This document shows, in pieces, positions 55,186 to 64,000 of a stretch of DNA of 64,000 nt. Origin of the DNA: Acanthococcus lagerstroemiae (taxonomy: Eukaryota; Arthropoda; Insecta; Hemiptera; Eriococcidae); assembly GCA_031841125.1 (NCBI GenBank), contig CM063111.1, positions 43,164,955 to 43,228,954 of the forward strand, read 5' to 3'. The position numbers were made by a program, and so were the translations under genes. The number at the start of each line of letters is the position of its first letter. Within the stretch, counting starts at the first letter, position 1. The notes under the pieces are model-generated. The model worked only from the letters and a program-made list of their open reading frames with translations. It had not been told where the DNA came from and searched no databases.

Positions 55186-56019
55186 AATGGAAACGCTTCC
55201 TCCCACTTTGGAGTTAGGATATTTCATGGATCGTTCGCCGGCACATGTGTGTGCTGCGATCTTTGGGTTGAAATTAGAAGGACTTTGAGGCTCTATGGGC
55301 TCTTAGGATGTTTAGTATTGTATGGGCGGCGGTTCTTAGAACAGTTCGCATGCACAAAACCACTTTCGCATAAGTTGGCACTCAATATCAAATGTTGATA
55401 TAGTTCACATTCGATACCTGGATTAACATTTGATACTTATCTCAAGTACTTATGAAGATCTTTTGTCAGATGTTGATCGGTGTCAAATGATAATCCTTTT
55501 TCAAACCCCGAAATCTTGAACTTTGACAACAGAAATATAAATTATATGAAGAACACTGGTAAGTTAGCTCATAAAAACTGCAAATTTTTTTAAAAACATG
55601 GAATGGGAACATTTTTTATTATTTTTTTCCTTACTATGATCCATGTGCCCCGCAAACAGCCGGTTCGAAGTAAAAATTTCAAAATCTTCCAAAGATACTT
55701 CATTTGAACCCACGTCAGTACATATGAACACCCTTATACGTCGAAAAATGAATTAAAGTATTTACTATTTCAATATTTCCAAATTACTTTTTCCTAAATT
55801 CGAAAATTGTAGAATTTTAGCGTATTTTTCAGCACAGGAACTTCAAAATTATTACGCGATAATACAAATCACGTTTTCACAGCCAAAACTACACATTATT
55901 ATGTATAATACAGAACGGTTGGTGAAGGTTCATTCGATATTATTCACCCTCAAAAACAGTTGGGAGCGCTCCAACGAAAATTTATGAAACCTTGAAACGA
56001 GGATCAACATTCGATACCT

Positions 56020-56236
56020 CTCTTTTTCTAATTTGCTCTTCACCTGAGTCCTGGAATCCGTCCTTTCGAGCATTACTTCAGAGACGTCGGGGAGGCTGTT
56101 AAGGCTGTCTTAGCCCTCTTCCCTTCTGGCCGAAAAACCGGCCTAGGTCGAAAATTCTGGCGAGTCGCTACGTGAGCTCGAACCCGGGACCTCCGGATTC
56201 TGTGACCAACGCGCTATCCACTCGGCCAACCAGACC
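56020..56236 (-). repeat. tRNA-derived SINE (family S1), 217 bp, with 16-bp target duplication
   Basis: Flanked exactly by TCAACATTCGATACCT at 56004-56019 and 56237-56252, so it inserted into the MULE after that element had arrived. On the minus strand the head reads GGTCTGGTTGGCCGAGTGGA (A box) and, further on, CCCGGGTTCGAGCTC (B box), with tRNA-like spacing. Next come GGCCGGTTTTTCGGCC (a small palindrome), a body, and an A-rich AAATTAGAAAAAGAG end. A truncated relative lies at 8196-8290. It is not a functional tRNA gene: no clean acceptor stem and a long non-tRNA extension. Confidence 0.9.
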
Positions 56237-56281
56237 TCAACATTCGATACCTAGATCAACATTTGGCATTTAACTTTAAGG

Positions 56282-57765
56282 AAAATTAAGAACAAAGAAG
56301 AGTCTTTGAGTCTTTTCTGTACGTTCATCTGAATTTGAGACCACATTACAAGTAGGTACATGTTTCGTTTTCTCGATAACCACAAAATTATTATTGCAGA
56401 CTAAAGAAATAGCGAAATGTTTTTTCTTCTTTTTTTTCTACCTCTCTTCTTTCCTCATAGTGTTGCTCGTCCATCAGAATTGGAGGTAAAATCAAACTTG
56501 CCCTTCTTTTGGTAAACAAATTAATATTTGGGGAAAATTTACAGCAGAGAGATCTTGAAACGACGTGTAGCTCAGTGTTCTCAGTTCGTTCCCAGTCCTC
56601 TCCTGTATGACACAGAAGTACTGAGGCACCCGAGTCTATCAAACACTTAATCATATCTACCTACGCATCTTAAAGATGCAGGTATCTTCGCCAAGTCACA
56701 CATTTTACGACTGTCACCGCCATTTCGGAGAAATGTTGCTTAGCAGATGTTACACGACCAAAACCTGACGAAAAACCGTCGGTATATTGGAGCCCAGAAC
56801 TCCATTACTAATCCTCAAGTCGAGCTTCAAAACTTTAATCGCGTTTTAGTATACGCTCGGCATATACCCTACAATATATTTCCACATTATATACGTCACG
56901 TTTATATACTTTTGTACAATTTTACCATTTCAATTTTACTTCGAGCTGGGTAGGGGCCTGGAGTCCACAAATAATCATAAGGTCGTGCCATCGAGAAATG
57001 AAATTTTCGTGCTTCTATTTATCATTTTTGACGGCGCACGTCCGACATACGAGAGCTGGCACCTCACGTTCCCTGACGTCACATGGTCACCGAATGTGCT
57101 TCTACAGCGCACAACGTTTATTAAAATCTCCATGACGGATAAACATTTCGAAAGAGGAAAGAATATGCCGATAGGGCCGATACTCACGAGAATACGCAGC
57201 CGTTGAAAAAGAATGCGAACGCTTACGTGCGCCCTTGTCTGAAAGTCGACTAAAAAAGTTGAATCATTGAAATCAGAACTTCTTATTCTTACCATTTAAA
57301 ATAGGAAAAACTATTAACGAGAAGGTAAGGAGCCTGCTTAAAATGGAAAATAAGGCTAAGAAGTAGACAGAGTTGAGAGCCGTTGAAGAAGCGGCCTGTA
57401 AGTCATGAAATACGCTGACATCTTAGCCCACCTCTCAGTCTGAAGTAATATAAATCGTTCTGAACTGGGGGGGGGGGGATCAGAAAAGAGAGGAAGAAAC
57501 AATGTAAATAAATCCGGATTCCAAGAGAAATCGTCTGACAGAGCAGGTCCACCGCATAGGAGGGACAAATGGGGGCACTGTCCCCTGATCTGACGGGTTG
57601 CCTTTACCCATATAAGAAAGGCCCAAACTTTTTTTTTCTTCTTAGAATTTTGAGCGTGAAAATTACAATAATTTTGCTCCAAGTTGCTGCTTCTAGAAAA
57701 AATTATCCCCCCCCCCCGGAAAAATAATTACGTTACGAGCCTGTGACGGAAGCTGTAAAATCTTG
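56282..57765. other. No gene seen
   Basis: A minus-strand frame at 56391-56654 starts MIKCLIDSGAS, reminiscent of a retropepsin, but nothing supports it. Opposing frames at 56975-57295 and 57356-57682 lack domains. A G homopolymer lies near 57467 and a C homopolymer near 57709. Confidence 0.45.
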
Positions 57766-57773
57766 TTGGTCTT

Positions 57774-58613
57774 CAAGCCTTGTAGAGAGGAAAAGAGGAC
57801 CAAGGGGAAATTTCCACGGACCCTCTCCCCTTCCAGTTCATTTTGTTCTTTTGTCAGATGGGAAAGAATTATAAGCTACGGGATAAGAGGTTTCTTTCAT
57901 GGTGTAAGGAGTGATTGCTGATTTGATGTACAGTATGATGTATTTATTTATTTATTTAATTTATATTGGAGTCCCCCAAACAGGTGCCCGAGGGTCCCTT
58001 TGACAGGGAGGGACAGTAGTTACAATATGTACCTAATTATTATCCTGATTTTGTTATTCAAAATATCCCTCAAGAAAATCAACTTTGCCAAACACCTTCT
58101 GTTTTTTAGACTCATAATCTCAAAGCCAACCAAAAGTTCTTTTTATATAATTTCAAAAGGATAATATGTAAAGATTTTGCAATATAAGTATTTCTTTGAA
58201 TTTTCTCAATTTTATCTTTACCTTGTTGAGTTTTGGAATCCCATATAACAGAGGAGAATTCCAATATTGATCTGACAAAACTAGAATGAAGAATTTTCAT
58301 TGTTTTTAAATTTTTATAACAAGTTTCATTTTTCTTTATGAAGCCGACCATTCTTTTAGATTTTAAAGTTATGTGATCGATATGCATATTGAATAATAAT
58401 TTCGAATCTAAAATGATGCCTAAGCCTTTTACAAAATTTACACATCTCAGTGAATCTTTTTTTATTTTATACTCGTGTAAAATGGGGCATCTTTAGTTCT
58501 TGAGAAGGTAATTTTTTCATAGCCGTAAACGTTGAAATTCAGGGCTTTTAAAAATATCGGCCCCCCTGAAAGTCCGGACTCGGGGTATTCCCCTCCCCTC
58601 TCGTCAGGGTTGG
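57774..58613. mobile_element. hAT-type MITE (family M) split by a LINE
   Basis: Ends CAAGCCTTGTAGAGAG and (inverted) CCAACCCTGACGAGAG, with exact octamers TTGGTCTT at 57766-57773 and 58614-58621. Left and right parts match 41074-41301 closely (for example TTTCATGGTGTAAGGAGTGA). The match breaks at about 57939 and resumes at about 58533, bracketing a LINE fragment. Confidence 0.88.
57940..58532 (-). mobile_element. LINE 3' fragment inserted in the MITE
   Basis: Minus-strand translation contains FVKGLGIILDSKLLFNMHID, then KRMVGFIKKNETCYKN and LHSSFVRSILEFSSVIWDSK followed by IEKIQR. This is the post-RT region (V-K-D-L-G-V..D..L.F..H / L-E-Y-.S..W / I-E..Q) found in jockey-, I- and CR1-like elements. 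It ends with an (AAATA)n tail, visible on plus as TATTTATTTATTTATTTAAT at 57941. It differs from the LINE group at 5.5, 20.3 and 31.3 kb. The copy is 5' truncated. The empty site is 41231-41249. Confidence 0.85.
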
Positions 58614-58621
58614 TTGGTCTT

Positions 58622-61544
58622 GTAGCCAAGCAGCAGAAATAAAGGTATCTTATACTTTCATAGCTATAATTTGGAGCTCCACCCTCTGGCCACTTTGCGG
58701 CCCAATTCTCCGTCAAATTGTGCTCGAGTTTTACGCGTCTTTGGGTCCAACTGTGTTTCTATGTCTCATGCCTTTAAAGCTCGTGTCTCATGTCTTATCA
58801 GCTGGAGCTTTTTCTTGGAGGAGGCAGGCTCCTTATACATGTAGAAAGAAGTACCTACAGCTTACAGCCATAATTGGAAACGAAACACCAACTAACTACT
58901 GATCACCTAGAATTTAAAGTAAAATGTTAAGTTTTGAGATATACTCGCAGCTTCAGTTTGTGAAATTTTGGTATCGCTGTTTAAAATTGAATTTTAACGC
59001 AAAAAGAAACATTTTTCCTGCTTAGTGGTAGAATATTATGCGATGAAATGAAGTAAGTAGAATGATTAATATGCACTGGTCAGAGAAAGATTGATAATCA
59101 TTAATCCCGAATATGAATAAGGCCACTCGCTGGGTGTACCTCAAGTCCACTTTCCAAGTTATTTGTGCATTTATTTATTATTTATTTATGTACCAAGTCT
59201 CTACAACAGAGGATTATTATTATTATTATTATTATTATTTTTAATATTCGAAAGGTGATTACTATGGCAAAATATTTCATGCATTTATAATTTTCAAATA
59301 ATGTCCCAAACAGTCATTTCAGAAGAGTGAGGAGTCTACTCAGACTCTGCGAACCAATATTTTAAGAATCGGGGTCACTTGAAAAAGTTTTCAAGGGTCG
59401 AGAGTCGAAGCAGAATTCAAATAGATATCTATAGGCTCCAGACCACAGCAGTAATGTGAACAATGGCGGGGAGGGGGGGGTTAATCATAGAATCATTTAT
59501 TTCAACAAATTTCAGTTCCTTCACCGCAATTTCAAGAGTCAACAACGACGGAAACTTGAAAAAACAAATATTGAAATATTGCACGAATGTGCTCCTTGTG
59601 AATAATTATGAGTGGGGACTACTGTTAAATTGACCTCAAAAATTAATTCAACAATAAGCTCAGTTTTTAATTCTTGTGAAATTTACGCGTGAAACTTTTG
59701 AATATTTTACGTCGTTAAGTTCTGCCCCTTGTGTACCTTTTTGGATTCTAGGCAAATAGCAACCTCATAATGAATTCAGCGCAGCCAGAAATCATGAAAT
59801 CCGATTTTTAAACATTTTAATGTAATTTATATCATGGCCACGGACTATAATGATGAAAGTTTACCTTTTACCAGAATTCCAAGATGGGAGCATTACCCTT
59901 GAAAATTTTTTCTCCATAAGATAGCGAGTATGTACGTATAGTTAATTGGTACACTAACGGGAGCAATTTTCTGAGTCAAACCAATATTTTTGGTCAAAAT
60001 CGATATTTAGGATTTGTTAAAGCAAAACTGGAATTTTTCTTTTATAGGAAATCCTATACCATACTTCACCCCAGGTGCGTGACCCTTAATTACCTACTCT
60101 ATTAATGGCTGCTACATTCATTTCTGATATTTTATTCCTAGATGTGAATAAGAGCATCAACAGTAGACGAAACGGTATCAGTGCATCAGACATTAATACC
60201 GTCGGTTGCACTTCCCTATGCAGTAAAGAAAAATAAAAAGCTATGTATCAAATCTTAGCGATGTACGAATGAAAATAGTTCATACTCGCGTCATCGAGCA
60301 AATTTACGTTTATTGCCAATGGCTGAGAGTTCGCCACTGAAACGCAATTTCTACGTAGTTTCTGTGCTACGTGAGATTACTCATCACGCCTTCTGAGTAC
60401 GAAAAACATTACATTCGTGGTTAATGTACAAAATACGTGTCTATATGTATTATGTACGTACAGCTACACAATCACGTATCATATTAGTACATACACTATA
60501 CATACGTATACTCGGACATCATCTGATTTATAGGTACAATATAAACTGCCCACAGCGGTATCTCGCGTTAGTATTACATGTTTTTGGCTACAATTTTCCA
60601 ATACCGCCCTCTATTCCTTTCCCCTTCCCCCGAGACCTTTCTGGAAGAAATGTATGTGCCTTGATCTTTCGCTGGTGAGATGTACGACTAAATTATAATA
60701 CGTACACAATAGGCTACACCTAATGTAGCGTAAAACATTACTAGTTCAGATTAAAAAATAAAATGGACTTTCAGCATACACCATGCAGACCGGCAAACTT
60801 CCAAAAATTGCCGGTGTGGTTTCCTCTAATGCCGAGCAAACAAAATCATTTGTTCGTAATTTACACCGCTACCATCACGGGACGTTATATTCCTTAAATT
60901 TATTATCAAATTTTTCTTTACACGAATGGTATAAAATAATAGCGCACAAGAAGTCCGTTAATGGCTGGAGGATACAATCATCCTTAACCAGAAAAGTATA
61001 ATGTTGTTTCATAAACATGCAGCAGGGGTCACAAATGAAAAGCAATGCTAACATACTGATGTTAACTGATACTTGGTATTATTCAGTATCAAGATTAAGA
61101 GTCTGTAAATGAGGATAAATACGAGGGAAAACAACATACACAAGTCCCACTCAATCCATATCCCCGCTGATAAATTCATTCGGGACAACTGATTTGAATC
61201 CGTGATACAAGTCCGATGGTTTTCAAAGAAGCTCTACAAAAATAAGACCATCTATACGTCGACTCTCATTCTGTCTGTCAGTCAGTCAGCCAGTCTTGTA
61301 TCTGTGCTTATCGTTTCAACAGGCTATCCGTACAGGCAAGCGATGGTTCTTATGTCTGGGAGGAGATATTTCTCTCAAAAGTCAATTTAGTTTGCCACTT
61401 CATATTGAATTTTCAGTGCATTCTGAATGTTTTTGTAAGGCATGATTCATTGGATTTCTGGGAGATTAACCAACCTTCCAAAGTTGCCTATTTCTATCTT
61501 TCTGTCTGTCTCGTTTCAAATTGTTCAGTTATTTTGCCGGTGGG
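58622..61544. other. No gene seen; (ATT)n microsatellite
   Basis: An ATT run lies at 59213-59240 and a short G run near 59470. 60150-60500 is CpG-richer. An acceptor-like TTTTATTCCTAG at about 60129-60140 precedes a 30-odd-codon open stretch, but a partner exon is lacking. Remaining frames are unsupported. Confidence 0.45.
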
Positions 61545-63215
61545 GGATAGAAGAACTATATAGAAATCCATACTGTGAATTCTCTTTGACGGAGCCATAT
61601 AGAAAACCCAAAACAGCCCATACAGCGCAGCAAAGCCATATAAAGAAGTAAAACGCCAGTAGCGAAGTCCATACAGCATAGCATAGCCCATATAGCGAAA
61701 AGAAGTCCATATAGCACACCAATACTTATACGTGTAACAGAGCACATACACTCAACAAGGCCATATAGCATTGCAAGGCTAGATAACATAGCAAAGCAAT
61801 ATATAGCAAAGTTGTAGGAAAGCCGCACAAAACAGTCATATAGCAATGTTATGTAGGAAGATCTGCAAGAAAGAGCCCTACATGATACAGAGAAGTTGTA
61901 TAAGAAAGAACTATATATTACAGTAAAGCCATGAAGGATGAATAAAAGGCAACAGGAAAGCTATGTAGCAGAACTGTAGGATAAAACCAGCTAAGAATGC
62001 CCTAACAACATCATACAAGAAAGTTGTACAATAAGGATAAGTATACAGGAAAGAGCCATAACGCAAAATTATGCAAAAAAAAAAAAAAAAATGCACAGGT
62101 AAGTTTTGCAAAGAAAGAGTCACATAGCAGCATTAATAACAATTACAATTTAGAAACGAGCCATACGGAAACACTTACAAGAAAACTAGTAAAGCCACAC
62201 AGGAAAGCTACAAAAGTGCAACATAAAAAGAGCCATACAGGAAAACTACACAATATAGAGCTATAAAACGTCATATAGGCAATTCATACAGGAAAACCAT
62301 ATAGCTATGAGCTATGTATGGAAGCCATATTGAAGCAAAACCATACAGTAAAAGTTATACAGGAACGTCATCAAATGACAATGTGCTATATGGAAAAGCT
62401 ATACAGGAACATATTGACCTTCCACCTCAAACAAACTCATGGGTATTGATTCTCCAAAGTTTTGGTATCCAACTTACCCATAAGTGTGATCAGTCTATGC
62501 TAGTTGGAAAGTTGTGGGAAACGCCATATAGGGAACCATATTGCTATAGAGAGAAGCCATACAGCATAGCTGTATTGGAAAACCACATGGAAAATTATCA
62601 TTTGGCAAAGTCATACAAAGCTATATTGTAAGTTTTATAGGGTGATACAGGAAAGGATCATACAGAAAAGAGCTATACAGGAAATCCCTATGAGAAAATA
62701 TATGAGAAAGTTATCCAGGAAAGCCTCACATAGGACAGTCATTCACCAAGGAACTATTGTATATGTATATGTACAAAAAAAATATTAAAAAAATATACGT
62801 AATAAGCCAAGTGAGAAATTCACATAGAAAAGTGCCATGCAGGAAAATCACATAGGGAAGTTATAAATCAAAATACATACAGGGAAGTAACATTAGAAAA
62901 CAATATAACAGTAAAACCATGTAGAAACACCATCTAAAAAAAAAGAGCCATATTAGAAAGCTATAAGAAAAATCCACGCAGAAAGGAACAACAGAACCAT
63001 GGTAAAAGTGTCATGTAAGGGGAAAAGACCTATAGTAAAGTCATAGATGGAGGCCATATAGTACATCCGCATTGAGAAACCATATGGAATAGAGCATTAA
63101 ATGAAACCCATAAGGGAAAGTCATAAGTGCAGAAAAGGGCAATATAAGAAAGTTATACATCAAGATCCATACAGCAAAGAGCCACATTATAGAGAATCCA
63201 TGTAGAAAATCCAAC
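61545..63215 (+). repeat. Degenerate short-period satellite, ~1.7 kb, GCCATACAGGAAAA type
   Basis: The interval is built from variants of AGCCATATAGCAAAG and GCCATACAGGAAAA every 14-21 bp on the plus strand, drifting in sequence along the array (CATATAG forms dominate early, CATACAGGAAA forms from about 62180). It is interrupted by less regular DNA at 62410-62510 and 62740-62810. Because stops are rare in the complementary strand, all three minus frames are open around 61556-61722, giving meaningless repetitive peptides. Confidence 0.85.
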
Positions 63216-63424
63216 ACACAAAAATACATATTTTCTCTCAAGAACTCGGGAATAAATGGTTATTTTGCAGATTACTTTCTCAGGCATATTTTTATAAAGC
63301 ATCCAGCATTCCATGACAATTTAGTCGGAAAGATTTAAGGAAGCGACAGTTAGAACTGGCAAGGAATAACCCAATAGCATTACATAAATGTTCACATTTC
63401 CCTTAAAATTCAATGTAATATAGG

Positions 63425-63956
63425 CAGTGCATTGCAGCTAAAAATTTTAGCTTCGGCTTTTGGCTTAAACTTTTGACCTTGAAAAATACGGATTTGGCTT
63501 TCTGCTTTCGGCTTTTAAGAAAAATTCGGCTGGCTTTCGGTTTTTTTTTTTTTCAGCTGGCTTTCGGCTTTTTGGCTTCTTTAGTCTTTACTGATAAGAA
63601 TACTTAATTTCCGTTGCCCAATACCCAAAAGACAAAACGTACAAACAAATTGCAGTCGTTGCTGATATTTTGAGCTAAAATTTGCCGTCAACTGACACCT
63701 GAGCTGAGGTCTTAAGGTTTAAAGAGGGAAAATACAGTTCTCAAAAATATCACACACAAGAAAAATTGATAAGAGCTCACAAATTTATGGGTTTTTGAGA
63801 AGCCAAAAGAAAGCTGGAAAATGTTGGCTTCTTTCGGCTTTTGGCTTGTAAAGGTACAAATAAAGCTAGCTTTCAGCTTTTCTCTTATCAGTAAAAATTC
63901 GGCTGAATTTGGCTTTCGGCTTTGGCTTTGAGCTTTCGGCTGGCTGCAATGCACTG
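63425..63956. mobile_element. Complete hAT-like non-autonomous element with GGCTTTCGGCTTTTGG iterons, 532 bp
   Basis: CAGTGCATTGCAGC at the left and GCTGCAATGCACTG at the right are perfect 14-bp inverted repeats. Exact octamers AATATAGG flank at 63417-63424 and 63957-63964. Both subterminal zones carry many GGCTTTCGGCTTT words in direct orientation, and an inner palindromic pair CTGATAAGAA / TCTTATCAG. A phrase TTAGTCTTTACTGATA (63580) also occurs near 12210. No coding capacity. Confidence 0.93.
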
Positions 63957-64000
63957 AATATAGGTCTAAGAAAGGTGAACCTCTCCCCCTATCTAACTAT

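Larger units (their letters stand above)
54495..56281 (-). mobile_element. Mutator-like element, second copy without the two insertions
   Basis: Aligned antiparallel to the host parts of 21548-29425. TATCGAATGTTGATCC and TTTCAAGGTTTCATAAAT match 21577-21620. GTGAAAACGTGATTTG matches 24246. TGTACTGACGTGGGTTC matches 27935. AAATGTGTCTGGAAAGGAAA matches 28260. At the sites where the first copy carries the 2550-bp and 3526-bp elements, this copy reads straight through. It lacks the transposase 3' part, has its own ~570-bp extra segment (about 54805-55385) and contains a SINE (56020-56236). Ends: TATAGTAAAGTGTCA at 54495 and TGGCATTTAACTTTAAGG near 56281. Confidence 0.8.

Noticed and set aside
56150..56236. 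Possible tRNA gene on the minus strand
   Set aside because: A and B boxes are present but the acceptor stem does not pair cleanly, the sequence continues as a SINE, and target duplications flank it.
56391..56654. Minus-strand frame beginning MIKCLIDSGAS, like a retroviral-type aspartic protease start
   Set aside because: Only the short D-S-G-A-S-like word matches; a stop lies three codons upstream and no flap or second-half motif, gag, RT or LTR is nearby.
60129..60237. Acceptor-like TTTTATTCCTAG followed by ~32 open codons and a stop, a possible terminal exon
   Set aside because: Open only if the preceding exon ends in phase 1, whereas exon B ends in phase 0; no other exon or domain supports it.
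1..64000. CRISPR arrays, bacterial operons, rRNA genes, telomeric repeats or LTR retrotransposons
   Set aside because: None seen: repeats are degenerate tandem or transposon types, no Shine-Dalgarno-type gene clusters, no rRNA-like conserved blocks, no telomere-type arrays and no paired LTRs with a polyprotein.

Overview
This window looks like animal nuclear DNA, most likely from an insect or another arthropod. It is AT-rich, has no bacterial-style gene packing, shows a matched pair of GT-AG spliced exons, and carries tRNA-derived SINEs, non-LTR retrotransposons, a Penelope-like fragment, mariner, hAT, piggyBac and Mutator-like remnants, and several satellite-like arrays. Species cannot be fixed from sequence alone; a hemipteroid insect is only a guess from repeat style.

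Host genes. Only two segments read as real host protein-coding DNA: an exon at 36229-36476 and an exon at 40321-40732, both on the plus strand, joined by a 3.84 kb intron in matching phase. They encode the middle of a protein I do not recognise. It runs from a conserved-looking acidic and aromatic segment through a Pro/Ser-rich linker to what looks like the first half of an ankyrin repeat. Neither the first nor the last exon is visible, so most of the window is probably intron or intergenic DNA around this gene.

Mobile DNA, left to right: a short retroposon family (0.7, 1.8 and 46.7 kb); a 122-bp tandem satellite (4.6-5.5 kb) followed by a degenerate LINE (5.5-7.1 kb); a hAT MITE (11.4 kb); a hAT-like element with a pogo-like element inside it (13.8-15.4 kb); a pile of LINE, mariner and an iteron-rich TIR element (18.5-20.5 kb); the main structure at 21.5-29.4 kb; a hAT-like element and an antisense LINE (31-32 kb); a Penelope-like head-to-head fragment inside the intron (36.5-37.1 kb); MITEs at 41-43.6 kb; a palindromic array and MITEs (49.7-51.1 kb); a 425-bp SINE (53.0 kb); a second Mutator-like copy containing a SINE (54.5-56.3 kb); a MITE split by a LINE (57.8-58.6 kb); a 1.7-kb degenerate satellite (61.5-63.2 kb); and a complete hAT-like element (63.4-64.0 kb).

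The most informative structure is the 21.5-29.4 kb nest. A Mutator-like element (transposase C-terminus at 28.5-29.1 kb) carries two long inverted-repeat elements, each bounded by TA and beginning CRGGGTGT. One has broken mariner-type transposase coding. The other is a 3.5-kb non-coding foldback whose arms are built of ~290-bp tandem units. The antisense copy of the same Mutator-like element at 54.5-56.3 kb lacks both insertions, so it serves as an in-window empty site that fixes the insertion points.
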